Under the pieces are notes generated by a model that was given only the letters and a program-made list of their open reading frames with translations, had not been told where the DNA came from and did no database searches. Below, in pieces: positions 25,893 to 34,166 of a DNA stretch of 64,000 nucleotides (position 1 is the stretch's first letter; every line of letters begins with the position of its first letter). The stretch is from CBFDBF01 sp050293315 (GTDB lineage Bacteria; Pseudomonadota; Gammaproteobacteria; Chromatiales; Chromatiaceae). The stretch is from NCBI GenBank assembly GCA_050293315.1, contig JBNKMS010000012.1, forward strand, positions 124,001 through 188,000, read 5' to 3'. Position numbers and translations under genes: made by a program.

Positions 25893-26513
25893 CTATTGTA
25901 TGGGGTATTTGTTTTTATACTGGGCATCAGTACTAAATGGTGCTGTTTGTATCTCCTCGCCACGCACCCATTGGAGGAATGCGTTAAACAAGGGATAAAA
26001 AAGCGGTTGATCCAGTCCCGCCCAATTAAATGCCTCATGCTCTAATATGAGCACCTCTTTTCCGGTTTTTGGGTCATAGGCTTTTATCCTTGCCATATAA
26101 ATATACCCGCCCAGCCAATCCGTATAGGGCTCCACCACGAGAAAAGACCCGATTTTTCTCTGCAAATTATACAAACCTATTTTATCCGACACACTTGAGA
26201 CAACGTTTTGTAGGTTTTTTTCAAGAACTAGTGACTCCATGTCTTCCTTGCTCATTACCTTCTTAAATTGTCCCATATTCGCAAAAGATTCAATGAAGAA
26301 TTTATTGAATCGTTCACTATTTTTGTCAGCCTGAACATAAATCATTCGTTTAAATTTTGGTGTGAATTTTTTCTTTAGCTTAACGCCGTCAGCAACGATC
26401 TTCGCATCAGTTTTAAAATAGCCATCTGCTCCGAGAGGTGTGGGCTTTAAGGTCGTTGCACACGCCTCAAGCAGCACAATAATAGGGATGAGCGTCAATT
26501 TAAATATGTTCAT
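25893..26513 (-). CDS. putative lipoprotein (DUF3313-like), unknown function
   Basis: ATG 26513, behind GAGGAG, gives a 206-residue lipoprotein with lipobox LEAC; a TTG at 26537 is less likely. The C-terminal half (VVEPYTDWLGGYIYMARIK, then YDPKTGKEVLILEHEAFNWAG) resembles the beta-strand core of DUF3313-type outer-membrane lipoproteins, but the match is only by eye. It is AT-rich and paired with the lipoprotein gene at 25188-25838. Confidence 0.62.
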   Translation of the reverse strand: MNIFKLTLIPIIVLLEACATTLKPTPLGADGYFKTDAKIVADGVKLKKKFTPKFKRMIYVQADKNSERFNKFFIESFANMGQFKKVMSKEDMESLVLEKNLQNVVSSVSDKIGLYNLQRKIGSFLVVEPYTDWLGGYIYMARIKAYDPKTGKEVLILEHEAFNWAGLDQPLFYPLFNAFLQWVRGEEIQTAPFSTDAQYKNKYPIQ

Positions 26514-26618
26514 ACAAAATTGTCTCCTCTTTATCAAAGATCATATTTGCGCACACAGACACCTACCTTAGCCAAATACACCGGCCATCCATTGATAAAG
26601 AGACTATCCCTATAACAG

Positions 26619-26644
26619 AAGACGGCCCCCGCAGGAGCCGTCTT
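26619..26644 (-). terminator. hairpin downstream of the second VPLPA-CTERM gene
   Basis: An 8-bp stem (AAGACGGC / GCCGTCTT) with a 10-base loop lies 7 bp beyond the minus-strand stop. T-richness after the stem is modest. Confidence 0.55.
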
Positions 26645-26651
26645 TGCATAT

Positions 26652-27326
26652 CTAAACTTGCTGCTTACTTTTGCGCAACCCCAACATACCGAGCAGAGCG
26701 GAGCCAAGCAGCCAAAAGGCGGCAGGCAGCGGGACCGTTCGTATCTGGAAACCGGTTACAGCGCCATCAATAGTGTCAAGCCTGATGCCGTATACACCCC
26801 TGCCCAGGTCGAAGGGGACCAGGCCGGTATACAGGGCATAATCCGCGCCCAAAACTCCTGGCATGGCATAGGTTGGTGGCCCGTTTATGGTCCAAAAATC
26901 CCAACTCGAGCTTACGGCATCCGTTACCCTGCCACCTGCGTTCTCCATCGAATAGATTGCCAGTTCATATGTAAGATTCGGGTTAAGACCGGTAATATCA
27001 AAACCATCACCCCATGTTCCAGAGTCTTGCAGAGAGTTGGTGGCTGCTGGATCTACTGCTGGTCCGAAATTGGGACCGGTCCAGACAACGCCCACTCCCG
27101 TGGGGTTACCAAACTCATCCAATAAACCAGAGGTATTTACGAAATCAGGAATCGAGTTCCAGACGGTTCCACCCGCAGTGCTCAAGATGCCATCATCAAC
27201 GGCATAGGTTGCATCGGACGGTGGATTGCCTTCGATATCTCCGTTGACGGTGAGGGCAAATGCTGCCTGGCCATAACCAAGCGCCAGGATCATACACAAC
27301 ATGCGGATAATGCGTGAATTTATCAT
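26652..27326 (-). CDS. VPLPA-CTERM (PEP-CTERM-like) exported protein
   Basis: A 224-residue exported protein. A signal peptide ends near AAFA (about residue 24). The C-terminus carries the canonical VPLPAAFW motif, a hydrophobic helix LLGSALLGMLGL and a basic end RKSKQQV. The mature domain is rich in Gly, Asn and Thr and may be a beta-sandwich; its role is unknown. It has the same class of sorting signal as the protein at 13491-14180, but the mature domains are not similar. Confidence 0.85.
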   Translation of the reverse strand: MINSRIIRMLCMILALGYGQAAFALTVNGDIEGNPPSDATYAVDDGILSTAGGTVWNSIPDFVNTSGLLDEFGNPTGVGVVWTGPNFGPAVDPAATNSLQDSGTWGDGFDITGLNPNLTYELAIYSMENAGGRVTDAVSSSWDFWTINGPPTYAMPGVLGADYALYTGLVPFDLGRGVYGIRLDTIDGAVTGFQIRTVPLPAAFWLLGSALLGMLGLRKSKQQV

Positions 27327-27435
27327 AATGATTTCTCCATAAATGCGATGAATAAATTCAATTCTCAGTTACTACACCAGAATCATGTCTCCATCCTCGG
27401 TAGTAGAGGCAGCGTATCAAATTAATCTGAACGAA

Positions 27436-27462
27436 AAAAGGGGCGGAAGAACCGCCCCTTTT
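27436..27462. terminator. bidirectional intrinsic terminator after the Stn-like operon
   Basis: An 11-bp perfect stem (AAAAGGGGCGG / CCGCCCCTTTT) with an AAGAA loop starts 24 bp past the end of the minus-strand operon. Its A and T tracts make it work in both directions. Confidence 0.88.
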
Positions 27463-27485
27463 AGTTGCATGGCTGCAGCCAGGTG

Positions 27486-30413
27486 CTAGAGACCGAGAGC
27501 AGCGAGATGGGCCTGGAAGGCCTGCTCTCTGCCATCAGGAGCGACGCCGCCCAGCTCCGGTGCCAGACCGGCATCTACCAGACGGGCCCCATTCAGGCTG
27601 GTGAGGATGCTGAGCTCACTTATCTCGGCGGCCAGCGCCTTACGTACGGTCGTAAGGTCACCCAGGGCGTCGTCACCGGCCAGTGCTGCCAGGGTGGCGA
27701 GTCCGGCTGGATCTGCCGCATCCTGCAGGGATCCGTAGAGTAGGGCCAGCCTGCCGTCACGATTCAGCACGGCGCCGCTAATATTAAGTGGATCTGCCAT
27801 GCTGAGGGCGTGGTCGGCATCTGCAGCTGTACCCGGTGTGGCCAGGGCGATCAGGGTGGCACTGCCTGTCTGCTCCCTGGAGACGCCGGCCCCTACAGAG
27901 ACAATACAGTCGGCGGAGCTATCCAGCGGGGTGGCGCCCAGCTTATGCAGCAGGGCCAGGTTGGCTTCGCCGCTAATCTTACCGTTGCCTTCGTTGTCAC
28001 CCGCCTCGCCTGCCATATAGTGCAGAGAGCCGTTGCTGGAGGCGGCCAGCTTATAGGCGGCGAAGGTCTGCTCCACGGTCAGCCGCGGTGAGACCACAAC
28101 GGCGGCGGAACCCGCAGCCTGCAGGGCCTCACGGGCTGCGGCAATATCGCCTGCACTATCCGCCCCCTTTGCCGACAGCTGGTAGCTGAAGCGGCCCTCG
28201 GCACAGATTACGGCACCGTTTACCGGGTCGCCATCTATGCTCTGTACCTTGACCACCCTCCCCTCGACGCTGTGTACATTCAGACCACAGCCACGGTCGC
28301 AGGCGCTACAGCTGGTCTGCTCTGTCTGCCAGATCCATGGCCCGCACTCCTTGCCGGTGTTGAGGGTGATGGCGGCGGTAGGACATACATCGGTGCACAT
28401 GCCGCAGGCGTCGCAACCGGTATCCTGTAGCGGATCATCAAAGTTGGGCCCGATCCTGGTGGAGAAACCACGCTGGATGAAGGCGAGGGCGTTGATGTTA
28501 CGTACCTCGGAGCAGATGCGGACACAGGAGCCGCAGGTGATGCACTTGTCCGCCTCAATACGGATCAGCGGATGGCGGTTATCTACCGCGTAGTTGCGTT
28601 TCTCTCCACTGAAGCGTACCTCGGTGGCGTTGTAATCGGTGGAGTATTGGCGCAGATCACAATCAAACCTGGCCTGACAGCCACACTCTATACAGCGGCT
28701 CGCCTCGGCCATGGCGGTGGCGCGCTCCAGCCCGATGTTGATTGAGTCCCAAGGGTCAGCCAGGCGTTTGGCGGCCGGATGGGTACTCTCCTGGGCACGC
28801 TTGGCGTGCACAAAGCGCGGGGCAAAATCGGCCTCCTCCAGCTCAGCCAGACGGCCACGGCTGATGGCGTAGGGCTTGGTCAGCTTCACCTCGGCACCAC
28901 TCAGATGGAGGTCGATCGCCAGGGCGGCACGACGGCCCTCGCCGATGGCGCGAATCAGGATGTCGGGACCGAAGGCGCAGTCGCCCGCAGCGAACACCCC
29001 CTCCTGGTCGGTGACCTGGGTGACCTCGTCATAGACGAAGGTATCCCAACGGGTGGTCTCTGGCCTGGCCTGCTCGTTATCTACACAGCCCATGTCCGGG
29101 CCCTGGCCGATGGCAGGAATAATGGTATCGAACTCCATTACCTCTTCGCTGCCGGCAACCGGTACCGGACGGCGACGCCCGGAGTCATCCGGTTCGCCCA
29201 GCTCCATGGTGATCACCTCCATGGCGTAGGCGCGACCAGCGTCATTCAACAGCACCTTGGTGGGTGCGGTGAGGAAGCGGATATCCACACCCTCCTCAAT
29301 GGTCTCCTCCTGCTCGATCTCTAGGGCCGGCATCTCTGCCTGGGTGCGGCGATAGAGCAGGGTCACGTCGGCGCCGAGACGGCGGGAGACGCGGGCACAG
29401 TCCATAGCGGTGTCGCCACCGCCGATGACGGCGACCTTCTGGCCGACATCGGTGATATTGCCAAGGACCACCTCACGCAGGAAATCGACACCGCCGATGA
29501 CCCCTTCAGACTCCTCATTCTCGACCCGCATCGGCTTCGGTTTATGCGCACCGATCGCTAGCAGCACGGCACCGAAACCCTGTCCCTTAAGATCGGCGAT
29601 AGAAAAATCGCGGCCCAGCCTCTGATTAAAGTGCACCTTGACGCCCATCCCGATGATGGCGCCTATCTCTTTATCCATTAGATCCCACGGCATACGGAAG
29701 CGGGGGATACCGTAACGGGCCATACCGCCCAGCTCCGGCAGCGCCTCAAATATCTCTACAGCATGCCCCATGCGGCGCAGGTAGTTGGCGGCAGAGAGGC
29801 CGGCAGGACCGCCACCGACGATGGCCACCTTGTGGCCGCTGTCTGCGCCAGGCTCCTGGGTAAACGGGCCCATCTCGAGGTCATACTCCGAGGCAAACCG
29901 CTTCAATGGGTTGATTGCAATGGGTTCATCCACCAGGGTGCGGCGACACTCGCTCTCACAGGGGTGGGGGCAGATACGGCCACAGACCACCGGCAAAGGG
30001 TTACGCTCCTTGATCAGACGCACCGCCGCCTCCGGGTCGCCGTTGGCGATATGGGCGATGTATCCCTGAATGTCGATATTGGCCGGACAGGTCGCCTCAC
30101 ACGGGGCGATACAGTCACCGGCGTGGTCAGAGAGGATCAGGTCCAGCGCCATCTTGCGGCTCTTGGTGACCTGTTCACTGTCGGTCTGAATATCCATATC
30201 CGGGGCCACCCGAGTGGAACAGGCGGGTAGCAGGCCGCGTGCCCCCTTCACCTCTACCACACAGAGGAAACAGGAGGCAAAGGGCTTCAACCGGTCGTCG
30301 TGGCAGAAGGTGGGTATGTGGATACCCTGGGACTCGGCTACCTCGCGGATGGTAGCGCCGGCTGGGGCTTCTACGGCCTGGCCGTTCAGGGTAATGGAAA
30401 TCGTCTCACTCAT
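27486..30413 (-). CDS. large iron-sulfur flavoprotein: [2Fe-2S]-GltD/NfnB-NuoG fusion (StnC-like)
   Basis: Using numbering from the GTG one codon before ATG 30413, domains are: N-terminal [2Fe-2S] (Cys38, 49, 52, 66), a NuoG His-Cys3 cluster (His98, Cys102, 106, 110), a GltD-type cluster loop (Cys145-157), FAD motif AIVGGGPAG (about 198-206), NAD(P) motif VIGGGDTA (about 330-337), a further Cys group (575-586), two [4Fe-4S] ferredoxin motifs (Cys625-635, Cys668-678) and a NuoG-type Cys703-706-710-738 motif. The last 225 residues look like a degenerate molybdopterin-domain remnant. There is no H-cluster or formate dehydrogenase site. With the NuoE/NuoF-like neighbours this matches the Stn transhydrogenase (NADH + ferredoxin + NADP) plan. 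Confidence 0.85.
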   Translation of the reverse strand: MSETISITLNGQAVEAPAGATIREVAESQGIHIPTFCHDDRLKPFASCFLCVVEVKGARGLLPACSTRVAPDMDIQTDSEQVTKSRKMALDLILSDHAGDCIAPCEATCPANIDIQGYIAHIANGDPEAAVRLIKERNPLPVVCGRICPHPCESECRRTLVDEPIAINPLKRFASEYDLEMGPFTQEPGADSGHKVAIVGGGPAGLSAANYLRRMGHAVEIFEALPELGGMARYGIPRFRMPWDLMDKEIGAIIGMGVKVHFNQRLGRDFSIADLKGQGFGAVLLAIGAHKPKPMRVENEESEGVIGGVDFLREVVLGNITDVGQKVAVIGGGDTAMDCARVSRRLGADVTLLYRRTQAEMPALEIEQEETIEEGVDIRFLTAPTKVLLNDAGRAYAMEVITMELGEPDDSGRRRPVPVAGSEEVMEFDTIIPAIGQGPDMGCVDNEQARPETTRWDTFVYDEVTQVTDQEGVFAAGDCAFGPDILIRAIGEGRRAALAIDLHLSGAEVKLTKPYAISRGRLAELEEADFAPRFVHAKRAQESTHPAAKRLADPWDSINIGLERATAMAEASRCIECGCQARFDCDLRQYSTDYNATEVRFSGEKRNYAVDNRHPLIRIEADKCITCGSCVRICSEVRNINALAFIQRGFSTRIGPNFDDPLQDTGCDACGMCTDVCPTAAITLNTGKECGPWIWQTEQTSCSACDRGCGLNVHSVEGRVVKVQSIDGDPVNGAVICAEGRFSYQLSAKGADSAGDIAAAREALQAAGSAAVVVSPRLTVEQTFAAYKLAASSNGSLHYMAGEAGDNEGNGKISGEANLALLHKLGATPLDSSADCIVSVGAGVSREQTGSATLIALATPGTAADADHALSMADPLNISGAVLNRDGRLALLYGSLQDAADPAGLATLAALAGDDALGDLTTVRKALAAEISELSILTSLNGARLVDAGLAPELGGVAPDGREQAFQAHLAALGL

Positions 30414-30434
30414 CACAGATCCTCGTAGATTCTT

Positions 30435-32213
30435 TTAGGCTGCCAGGATGGCCTTGGGGCTACAGACTTCGACACACATGCCGCAGTTGATGCAGACCTC
30501 GGAGTCGATGACCCAGGTCTCCGGCTTCTTCAATTCGCCGGAGATGCAGCTGACCGGGCAGTAGCGCTCACAGATGGAGCAGCCGGTGCAGGTGTCCTGT
30601 TGGATGGTATGGGTGATCAGGCCCTTGCAGACGCCGGCCGGGCAGCGCTGCTCCTTCACATGTGCCTCGTACTCCTCGCGGAAGTATTTGAGGGTAGTGA
30701 GTACCGGGTTGGGCGCGGTCTGACCCAGGCCGCAGAGACTGGATTTCTTGATGTTGTGTGCCAGCTCTTCTAGCTCATCCAGATCTTCCATCGAACCTTC
30801 ACCATCGCAGATCCTGGTCAGGATCTCTTTCATCCGCAGGGTGCCGATGCGACAGAAGGTACATTTGCCGCAGGACTCGATCTGGGTGAAGTCGAGGAAG
30901 AACTTGGCCAGGTCCACCATGCAGGTCTTCTCGTCCATGACGATGATGCCGCCGGAGCCCATGATGGCGCCGGTGGCATTGATGGCCGCATATTCGATAG
31001 GTGTATCGAACATCGATTCCGGGATACAGCCTCCGGATGGGCCACCGAGCTGCACTGCCTTCAGTGGGTTGTCGGTGATGGAGCCACCGCCTATTTCGTA
31101 GATCATCTCCCGCAGTGGCATACCCATAGGCACCTCTACCAGGCCGCCGCGTTTGATGGCGCCGGCCAAGGCGAACACCTTGGTGCCGGAGGAGTCATCT
31201 GTGCCGATGTCAGCGTAGGCCTGACCGCCGTTGTTGATGATCCAAGGTATATTAGAGAGGGTCTCTACATTATTGATAATGGTCGGTTTGCCGAACAGGC
31301 CTTTAATCGCCGGGAACGGCGGCCGGATGCGGGGCATACCGCGCTCGCCCTCGATCGAGGCGATCAGGGCGGTCTCTTCACCGCAGACGAAGGCGCCCGC
31401 ACCCTGCTTGATCTTCAGATGGAAACTGAACCCGCTGCCGAGGATGTTATCGCCGAGATAGCCGGCGGCCGTGGCATCTTCGATCGCCTTGCCGAAGTTC
31501 TTCACCGCCAGCGGGTACTCTGCGCGGATGTAGGCGTAACCGCCACTGGCCCCAATTGCATAGGCCGCAATCAGCATGCCCTCAAGGACGTTATGGGGGT
31601 CGCCCTCCAGCAGCGAGCGGTCCATAAAGGCGCCGGGGTCGCCCTCATCGCCGTTACAGATCAGGTATTTCTTGTCACCCTCAGCGCCACGGGCAAAGGT
31701 CCACTTGGTGGCGGTAGGAAAGCCGGCACCGCCACGTCCCCGGATGCCAGAGGTCTTCACCTCTTCGATCACCTGCTCCGGTGTCATGCCGCCACCGAGG
31801 ATCTTCTTGATCGCCTTATAACCATCGCGTGCCTCATACTGGGCCATGTCGGTGGCGTCGATTTGGCCGACATTGCGCAGGGCCAGACGGGTCTGGCGGG
31901 TCAGGTATTGCCCCCCCTCGGTATCGGGACTGTCGCTCGAGGTGAGGACCAGCTCTTGTGGTAGATCACCCTCGCCGCTGTGGTATTTCAGGATCTTGGT
32001 GACGCCCTTCTTGTCCACATTGCCGTACATGATGGATCGGTCATCCTGCCGTATCTCCACCATGACCTCGGCGTGACACATGCCGACGCAGCCGACGGTG
32101 CGGATGGTGGCATCCGGGGCGTTCTTCTTGAACAGCTCCAGCACTTCGGCGGAGCCGGAGGCGCGACCGCAGGTGCCTTCGCCGACGATAATTTCTAGAT
32201 TCTGACCGCTCAT
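30435..32213 (-). CDS. NuoF/HydB-like NADH-binding FMN and iron-sulfur subunit (StnB-like)
   Basis: A 592-residue protein with an N-terminal thioredoxin-like ferredoxin domain (three visible Cys: GTCGRASG and GCVGMC), the Nuo51 core with the FMN/NADH loop GRGGAGFPTATKW, and the [4Fe-4S] motif ESCGKCTFC followed by SSLCG. A C-terminal double [4Fe-4S] domain has CTGCSICERYCP and CINCGMCVEVC. This combination is that of HydB in bifurcating hydrogenases and StnB, not of respiratory NuoF, which lacks both ends. Its ATG overlaps the NuoE-like stop (ATGA). Confidence 0.88.
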   Translation of the reverse strand: MSGQNLEIIVGEGTCGRASGSAEVLELFKKNAPDATIRTVGCVGMCHAEVMVEIRQDDRSIMYGNVDKKGVTKILKYHSGEGDLPQELVLTSSDSPDTEGGQYLTRQTRLALRNVGQIDATDMAQYEARDGYKAIKKILGGGMTPEQVIEEVKTSGIRGRGGAGFPTATKWTFARGAEGDKKYLICNGDEGDPGAFMDRSLLEGDPHNVLEGMLIAAYAIGASGGYAYIRAEYPLAVKNFGKAIEDATAAGYLGDNILGSGFSFHLKIKQGAGAFVCGEETALIASIEGERGMPRIRPPFPAIKGLFGKPTIINNVETLSNIPWIINNGGQAYADIGTDDSSGTKVFALAGAIKRGGLVEVPMGMPLREMIYEIGGGSITDNPLKAVQLGGPSGGCIPESMFDTPIEYAAINATGAIMGSGGIIVMDEKTCMVDLAKFFLDFTQIESCGKCTFCRIGTLRMKEILTRICDGEGSMEDLDELEELAHNIKKSSLCGLGQTAPNPVLTTLKYFREEYEAHVKEQRCPAGVCKGLITHTIQQDTCTGCSICERYCPVSCISGELKKPETWVIDSEVCINCGMCVEVCSPKAILAA

Positions 32214-32797
32214 GCTCGGGCCTCCCCGCTCTTATCACCCTTCGCGGCCTTCTTGGCCTTTGTTGCGCCCTCCTCTTCGGCGTGGCCGGGCAGGGACTCG
32301 CCACAACCCTTGGCGTGCTTCTTCAGTTCACGCTGGGCGTTGGCGCCAGTCAGGTTGCCGACAATGGTGTCATCAATTACCAGCGCCGGGGCAAGACTGC
32401 AGCAGCCGACGCAGGCCACGTCTTCAATGGTGTAGCTGCCATTGGACGCGGTATCTTCATCGCCATCATCGCTAAGACCGAGGGAGTGTTTAAGGGCGGT
32501 ATTTAGACGATCTGCACCGCGTACGTGACAGGCGGTGCCGTGGCAGACTTTGATCAGATGGCGTCCGACCGGCTTCATGCGGAACTGGGCGTAGAAGGTG
32601 GCAACCCCATAGAGCTGGCTGGCATTGATCTCGCTGTTGGCTATTACCAGGTCCATGGCCTCGCGCGGCAGATATCCATATTCGCCCTGAATGGCTTGTA
32701 GCAGGGGAACTGCAGCAGAGACATCTCCGCCGATTCCATCGATCCAGGTCTGAACCAGTTTTGGGTCGACCGAGGCTTCCAGGGATTGATTGGTCAC
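32210..32797 (-). CDS. NuoE-like [2Fe-2S] subunit (StnA/HydC-like)
   Basis: A 195-residue thioredoxin-fold ferredoxin with the four ligands in CHGTAC and CVGCC. The GTG at 32797 sits 8 nt after an AAGGAG site, whereas a GTG at 32806 would abut it, so 32797 is chosen. The C-terminus has an extra Lys/Ala/Glu-rich tail (about 30 residues). It is the first gene of the three-gene operon and overlaps the next start by 4 bp. Confidence 0.88.
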   Translation of the reverse strand: MTNQSLEASVDPKLVQTWIDGIGGDVSAAVPLLQAIQGEYGYLPREAMDLVIANSEINASQLYGVATFYAQFRMKPVGRHLIKVCHGTACHVRGADRLNTALKHSLGLSDDGDEDTASNGSYTIEDVACVGCCSLAPALVIDDTIVGNLTGANAQRELKKHAKGCGESLPGHAEEEGATKAKKAAKGDKSGEARA

Positions 32798-33126
32798 GTT
32801 ACGCACTCCTTAACAGCAAAGGGATAATTCAGCGAGATTTTGATTAGTTTGCGCTCGCACCGCCTCGCCCAGGTCTGGGGGCAGGGACAGCGACCACACA
32901 TACCGGGAATTGTGCCCACGGGGCAGCATTCAAGCCGAATATCTTACTAAATTAGTCAATGGTAATACAACCATTTCGCCAAATTCAGCATGGTATTACA
33001 GACAATCGCTAACAAACGAACAATAGTCATGGGTTGGGTTGAACAGGGCGGTTAATTGTTTGTCTGAAAAGGAGAGTGTGTATTGGAGAGGCAGATGGGT
33101 TGACCCATGAAACAGAGGAGGTTGCC
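32798..33126. other. divergent intergenic region (about 330 bp) with small palindromes
   Basis: No gene is seen. It should hold the promoters of the Stn-like operon (minus) and of the secreted-protein gene (plus). A palindrome ACTAA-A-TTAGT lies at 32946-32956, and the 7-bp inverted repeat GTAATAC/GTATTAC follows within the next 50 bp. No well-spaced -35/-10 pair was found on either strand. The strong AGGAGG site for the plus-strand gene is at 33116-33121. Confidence 0.4.
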
Positions 33127-33672
33127 ATGAAACCCTATTCGGTTGTTAGAGTATCATTCTATGTTGTATGCGCCCTGTTTGTGTTTGCCACTGTAGCCTA
33201 CGCGACGGGGGCGGATCAGGGAGGCGATCAGCAGACACCAACAAATCTTCCTCCAACTAACGAGCATGCATGCAATGTATCAGCGCCCAGTCTGGTTACG
33301 GGGCTAACCCTGCTGCCCTCATCCAATGTTATGCCGGGTACAGATGTAACTGTGCGGGTAGATGGCTACGGGTGTTGTTTGGTTGTGCTCGAGACCAACG
33401 GCGCCTCGGATGTAGATGGTGGGATACTTGGAGACTATGATCTCGGCAATGGCCCATTCCCAAAATCGCAAACATTTACCGCGAATACCATCGGTAACTT
33501 CCAGATTGCCATACTGGCAGTAAATTCATCCGGCAAGTCCTGTCTTGAGAACGAGGCATTTGCGCTCAATACCACCTTGCATGTTGGACAAAAGATAGAG
33601 ATGCCGGAGATGAAGCCGAAGAAGAAACTTCCTATACCGGAGGTAAAAGCACAACCGGCGCCCAAGAGATAG
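33127..33672 (+). CDS. secreted protein, unknown function
   Basis: ATG 33127 follows a strong AGGAGG and gives a 181-residue product with a signal peptide cleaved near AYATG (about residue 27). The mature part has five Cys (one pair adjacent: GYGCC), beta-strand character, and a Lys/Pro-rich C-terminal tail (MKPKKKLPIPEVKAQPAPKR). Not recognised. It precedes the polyene-type operon by about 220 bp but has its own likely promoter, so a link to it is unproven. Confidence 0.65.
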   Translation: MKPYSVVRVSFYVVCALFVFATVAYATGADQGGDQQTPTNLPPTNEHACNVSAPSLVTGLTLLPSSNVMPGTDVTVRVDGYGCCLVVLETNGASDVDGGILGDYDLGNGPFPKSQTFTANTIGNFQIAILAVNSSGKSCLENEAFALNTTLHVGQKIEMPEMKPKKKLPIPEVKAQPAPKR

Positions 33673-33764
33673 CTGCTTTGGCCAAGGGGCAATCCTGGTT
33701 GGCTACGTTATTGACTCCGCCTACGCCAGCGGTGAGGAATATTTATCCCATTTCTGCTCTAACT

Positions 33765-33790
33765 AGTAGGCGGGGGGCGTGAGCAGGGAG
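33765..33790 (+). repeat. dispersed 26-bp repeat, copy 1
   Basis: A 26-bp stretch beginning AGTAGGCGG and ending GAGCAGGGAG matches the copy at 61589-61614 in 25 of 26 positions. Both copies are intergenic and both follow an ACTAG-containing segment. Nature unknown. Confidence 0.6.
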
Positions 33791-33832
33791 TACAAAAGGC
33801 AACCGGTCGTGTTTCGTTGAGTACTGTACATG

Positions 33833-33868
33833 AGGTAGAATACCTACCTTAATAATAGTGGAATTATT
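33833..33868. promoter_or_regulatory. two tandem inverted repeats before the polyene-type operon
   Basis: AGGTAG-N5-CTACCT (33833-33849) is followed by AATAAT-N6-ATTATT (33851-33868), ending 25 bp before the first gene of the operon. They may be operators or part of the leader; no regulator gene is adjacent. Confidence 0.35.
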
Positions 33869-33893
33869 ACCGCATAATGACACGAGGGGAAAG

Positions 33894-34166
33894 ATGTCGC
33901 AGTTGTCTTCGCAAGAACTTGAAGTCGCCCGATTGATTATCGAATCATTGAATCTGGAGGATGTCACCGCAGAGCAGATAGAACCCGATGCAGGTCTTTT
34001 CGGCGATGGTTTAGGCTTGGACTCCATAGACGTCCTGGAGCTCTCACTCGCGATCAAGCAGCAATACGGTGTCCAGCTCCGCTCCAATGACGAACAGAAT
34101 ATGAAGATTTTCAGCTCACTGGCGAATCTCACAGAACATATTCAGCAACACCGGACAGATGCATAA
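33894..34166 (+). CDS. acyl carrier protein (ApeE-like), first gene of the aryl-polyene-type operon
   Basis: A 90-residue carrier protein; the phosphopantetheine serine is Ser44 in GLGLDSIDVLEL. The sequence before and after it (FGDGLGLDSIDVLELSLAI, NMKIFSSLANLTEHI) resembles the ApeE-type ACP rather than fatty-acid AcpP. A GAGGGG site precedes ATG 33894, which is preferred to an upstream in-frame start. The stop overlaps the next gene by 8 bp. Canonical clusters encode two ACPs (ApeE and ApeF); only this one is seen. Confidence 0.88.
   Translation: MSQLSSQELEVARLIIESLNLEDVTAEQIEPDAGLFGDGLGLDSIDVLELSLAIKQQYGVQLRSNDEQNMKIFSSLANLTEHIQQHRTDA

Noticed and set aside
27486..32797. Reading the NuoEF-GltD/NuoG operon as a formate dehydrogenase, NAD-reducing hydrogenase or complex I fragment
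   Set aside because: No Mo-pterin catalytic motif, H-cluster cysteines, NiFe subunits or membrane Nuo subunits are present.
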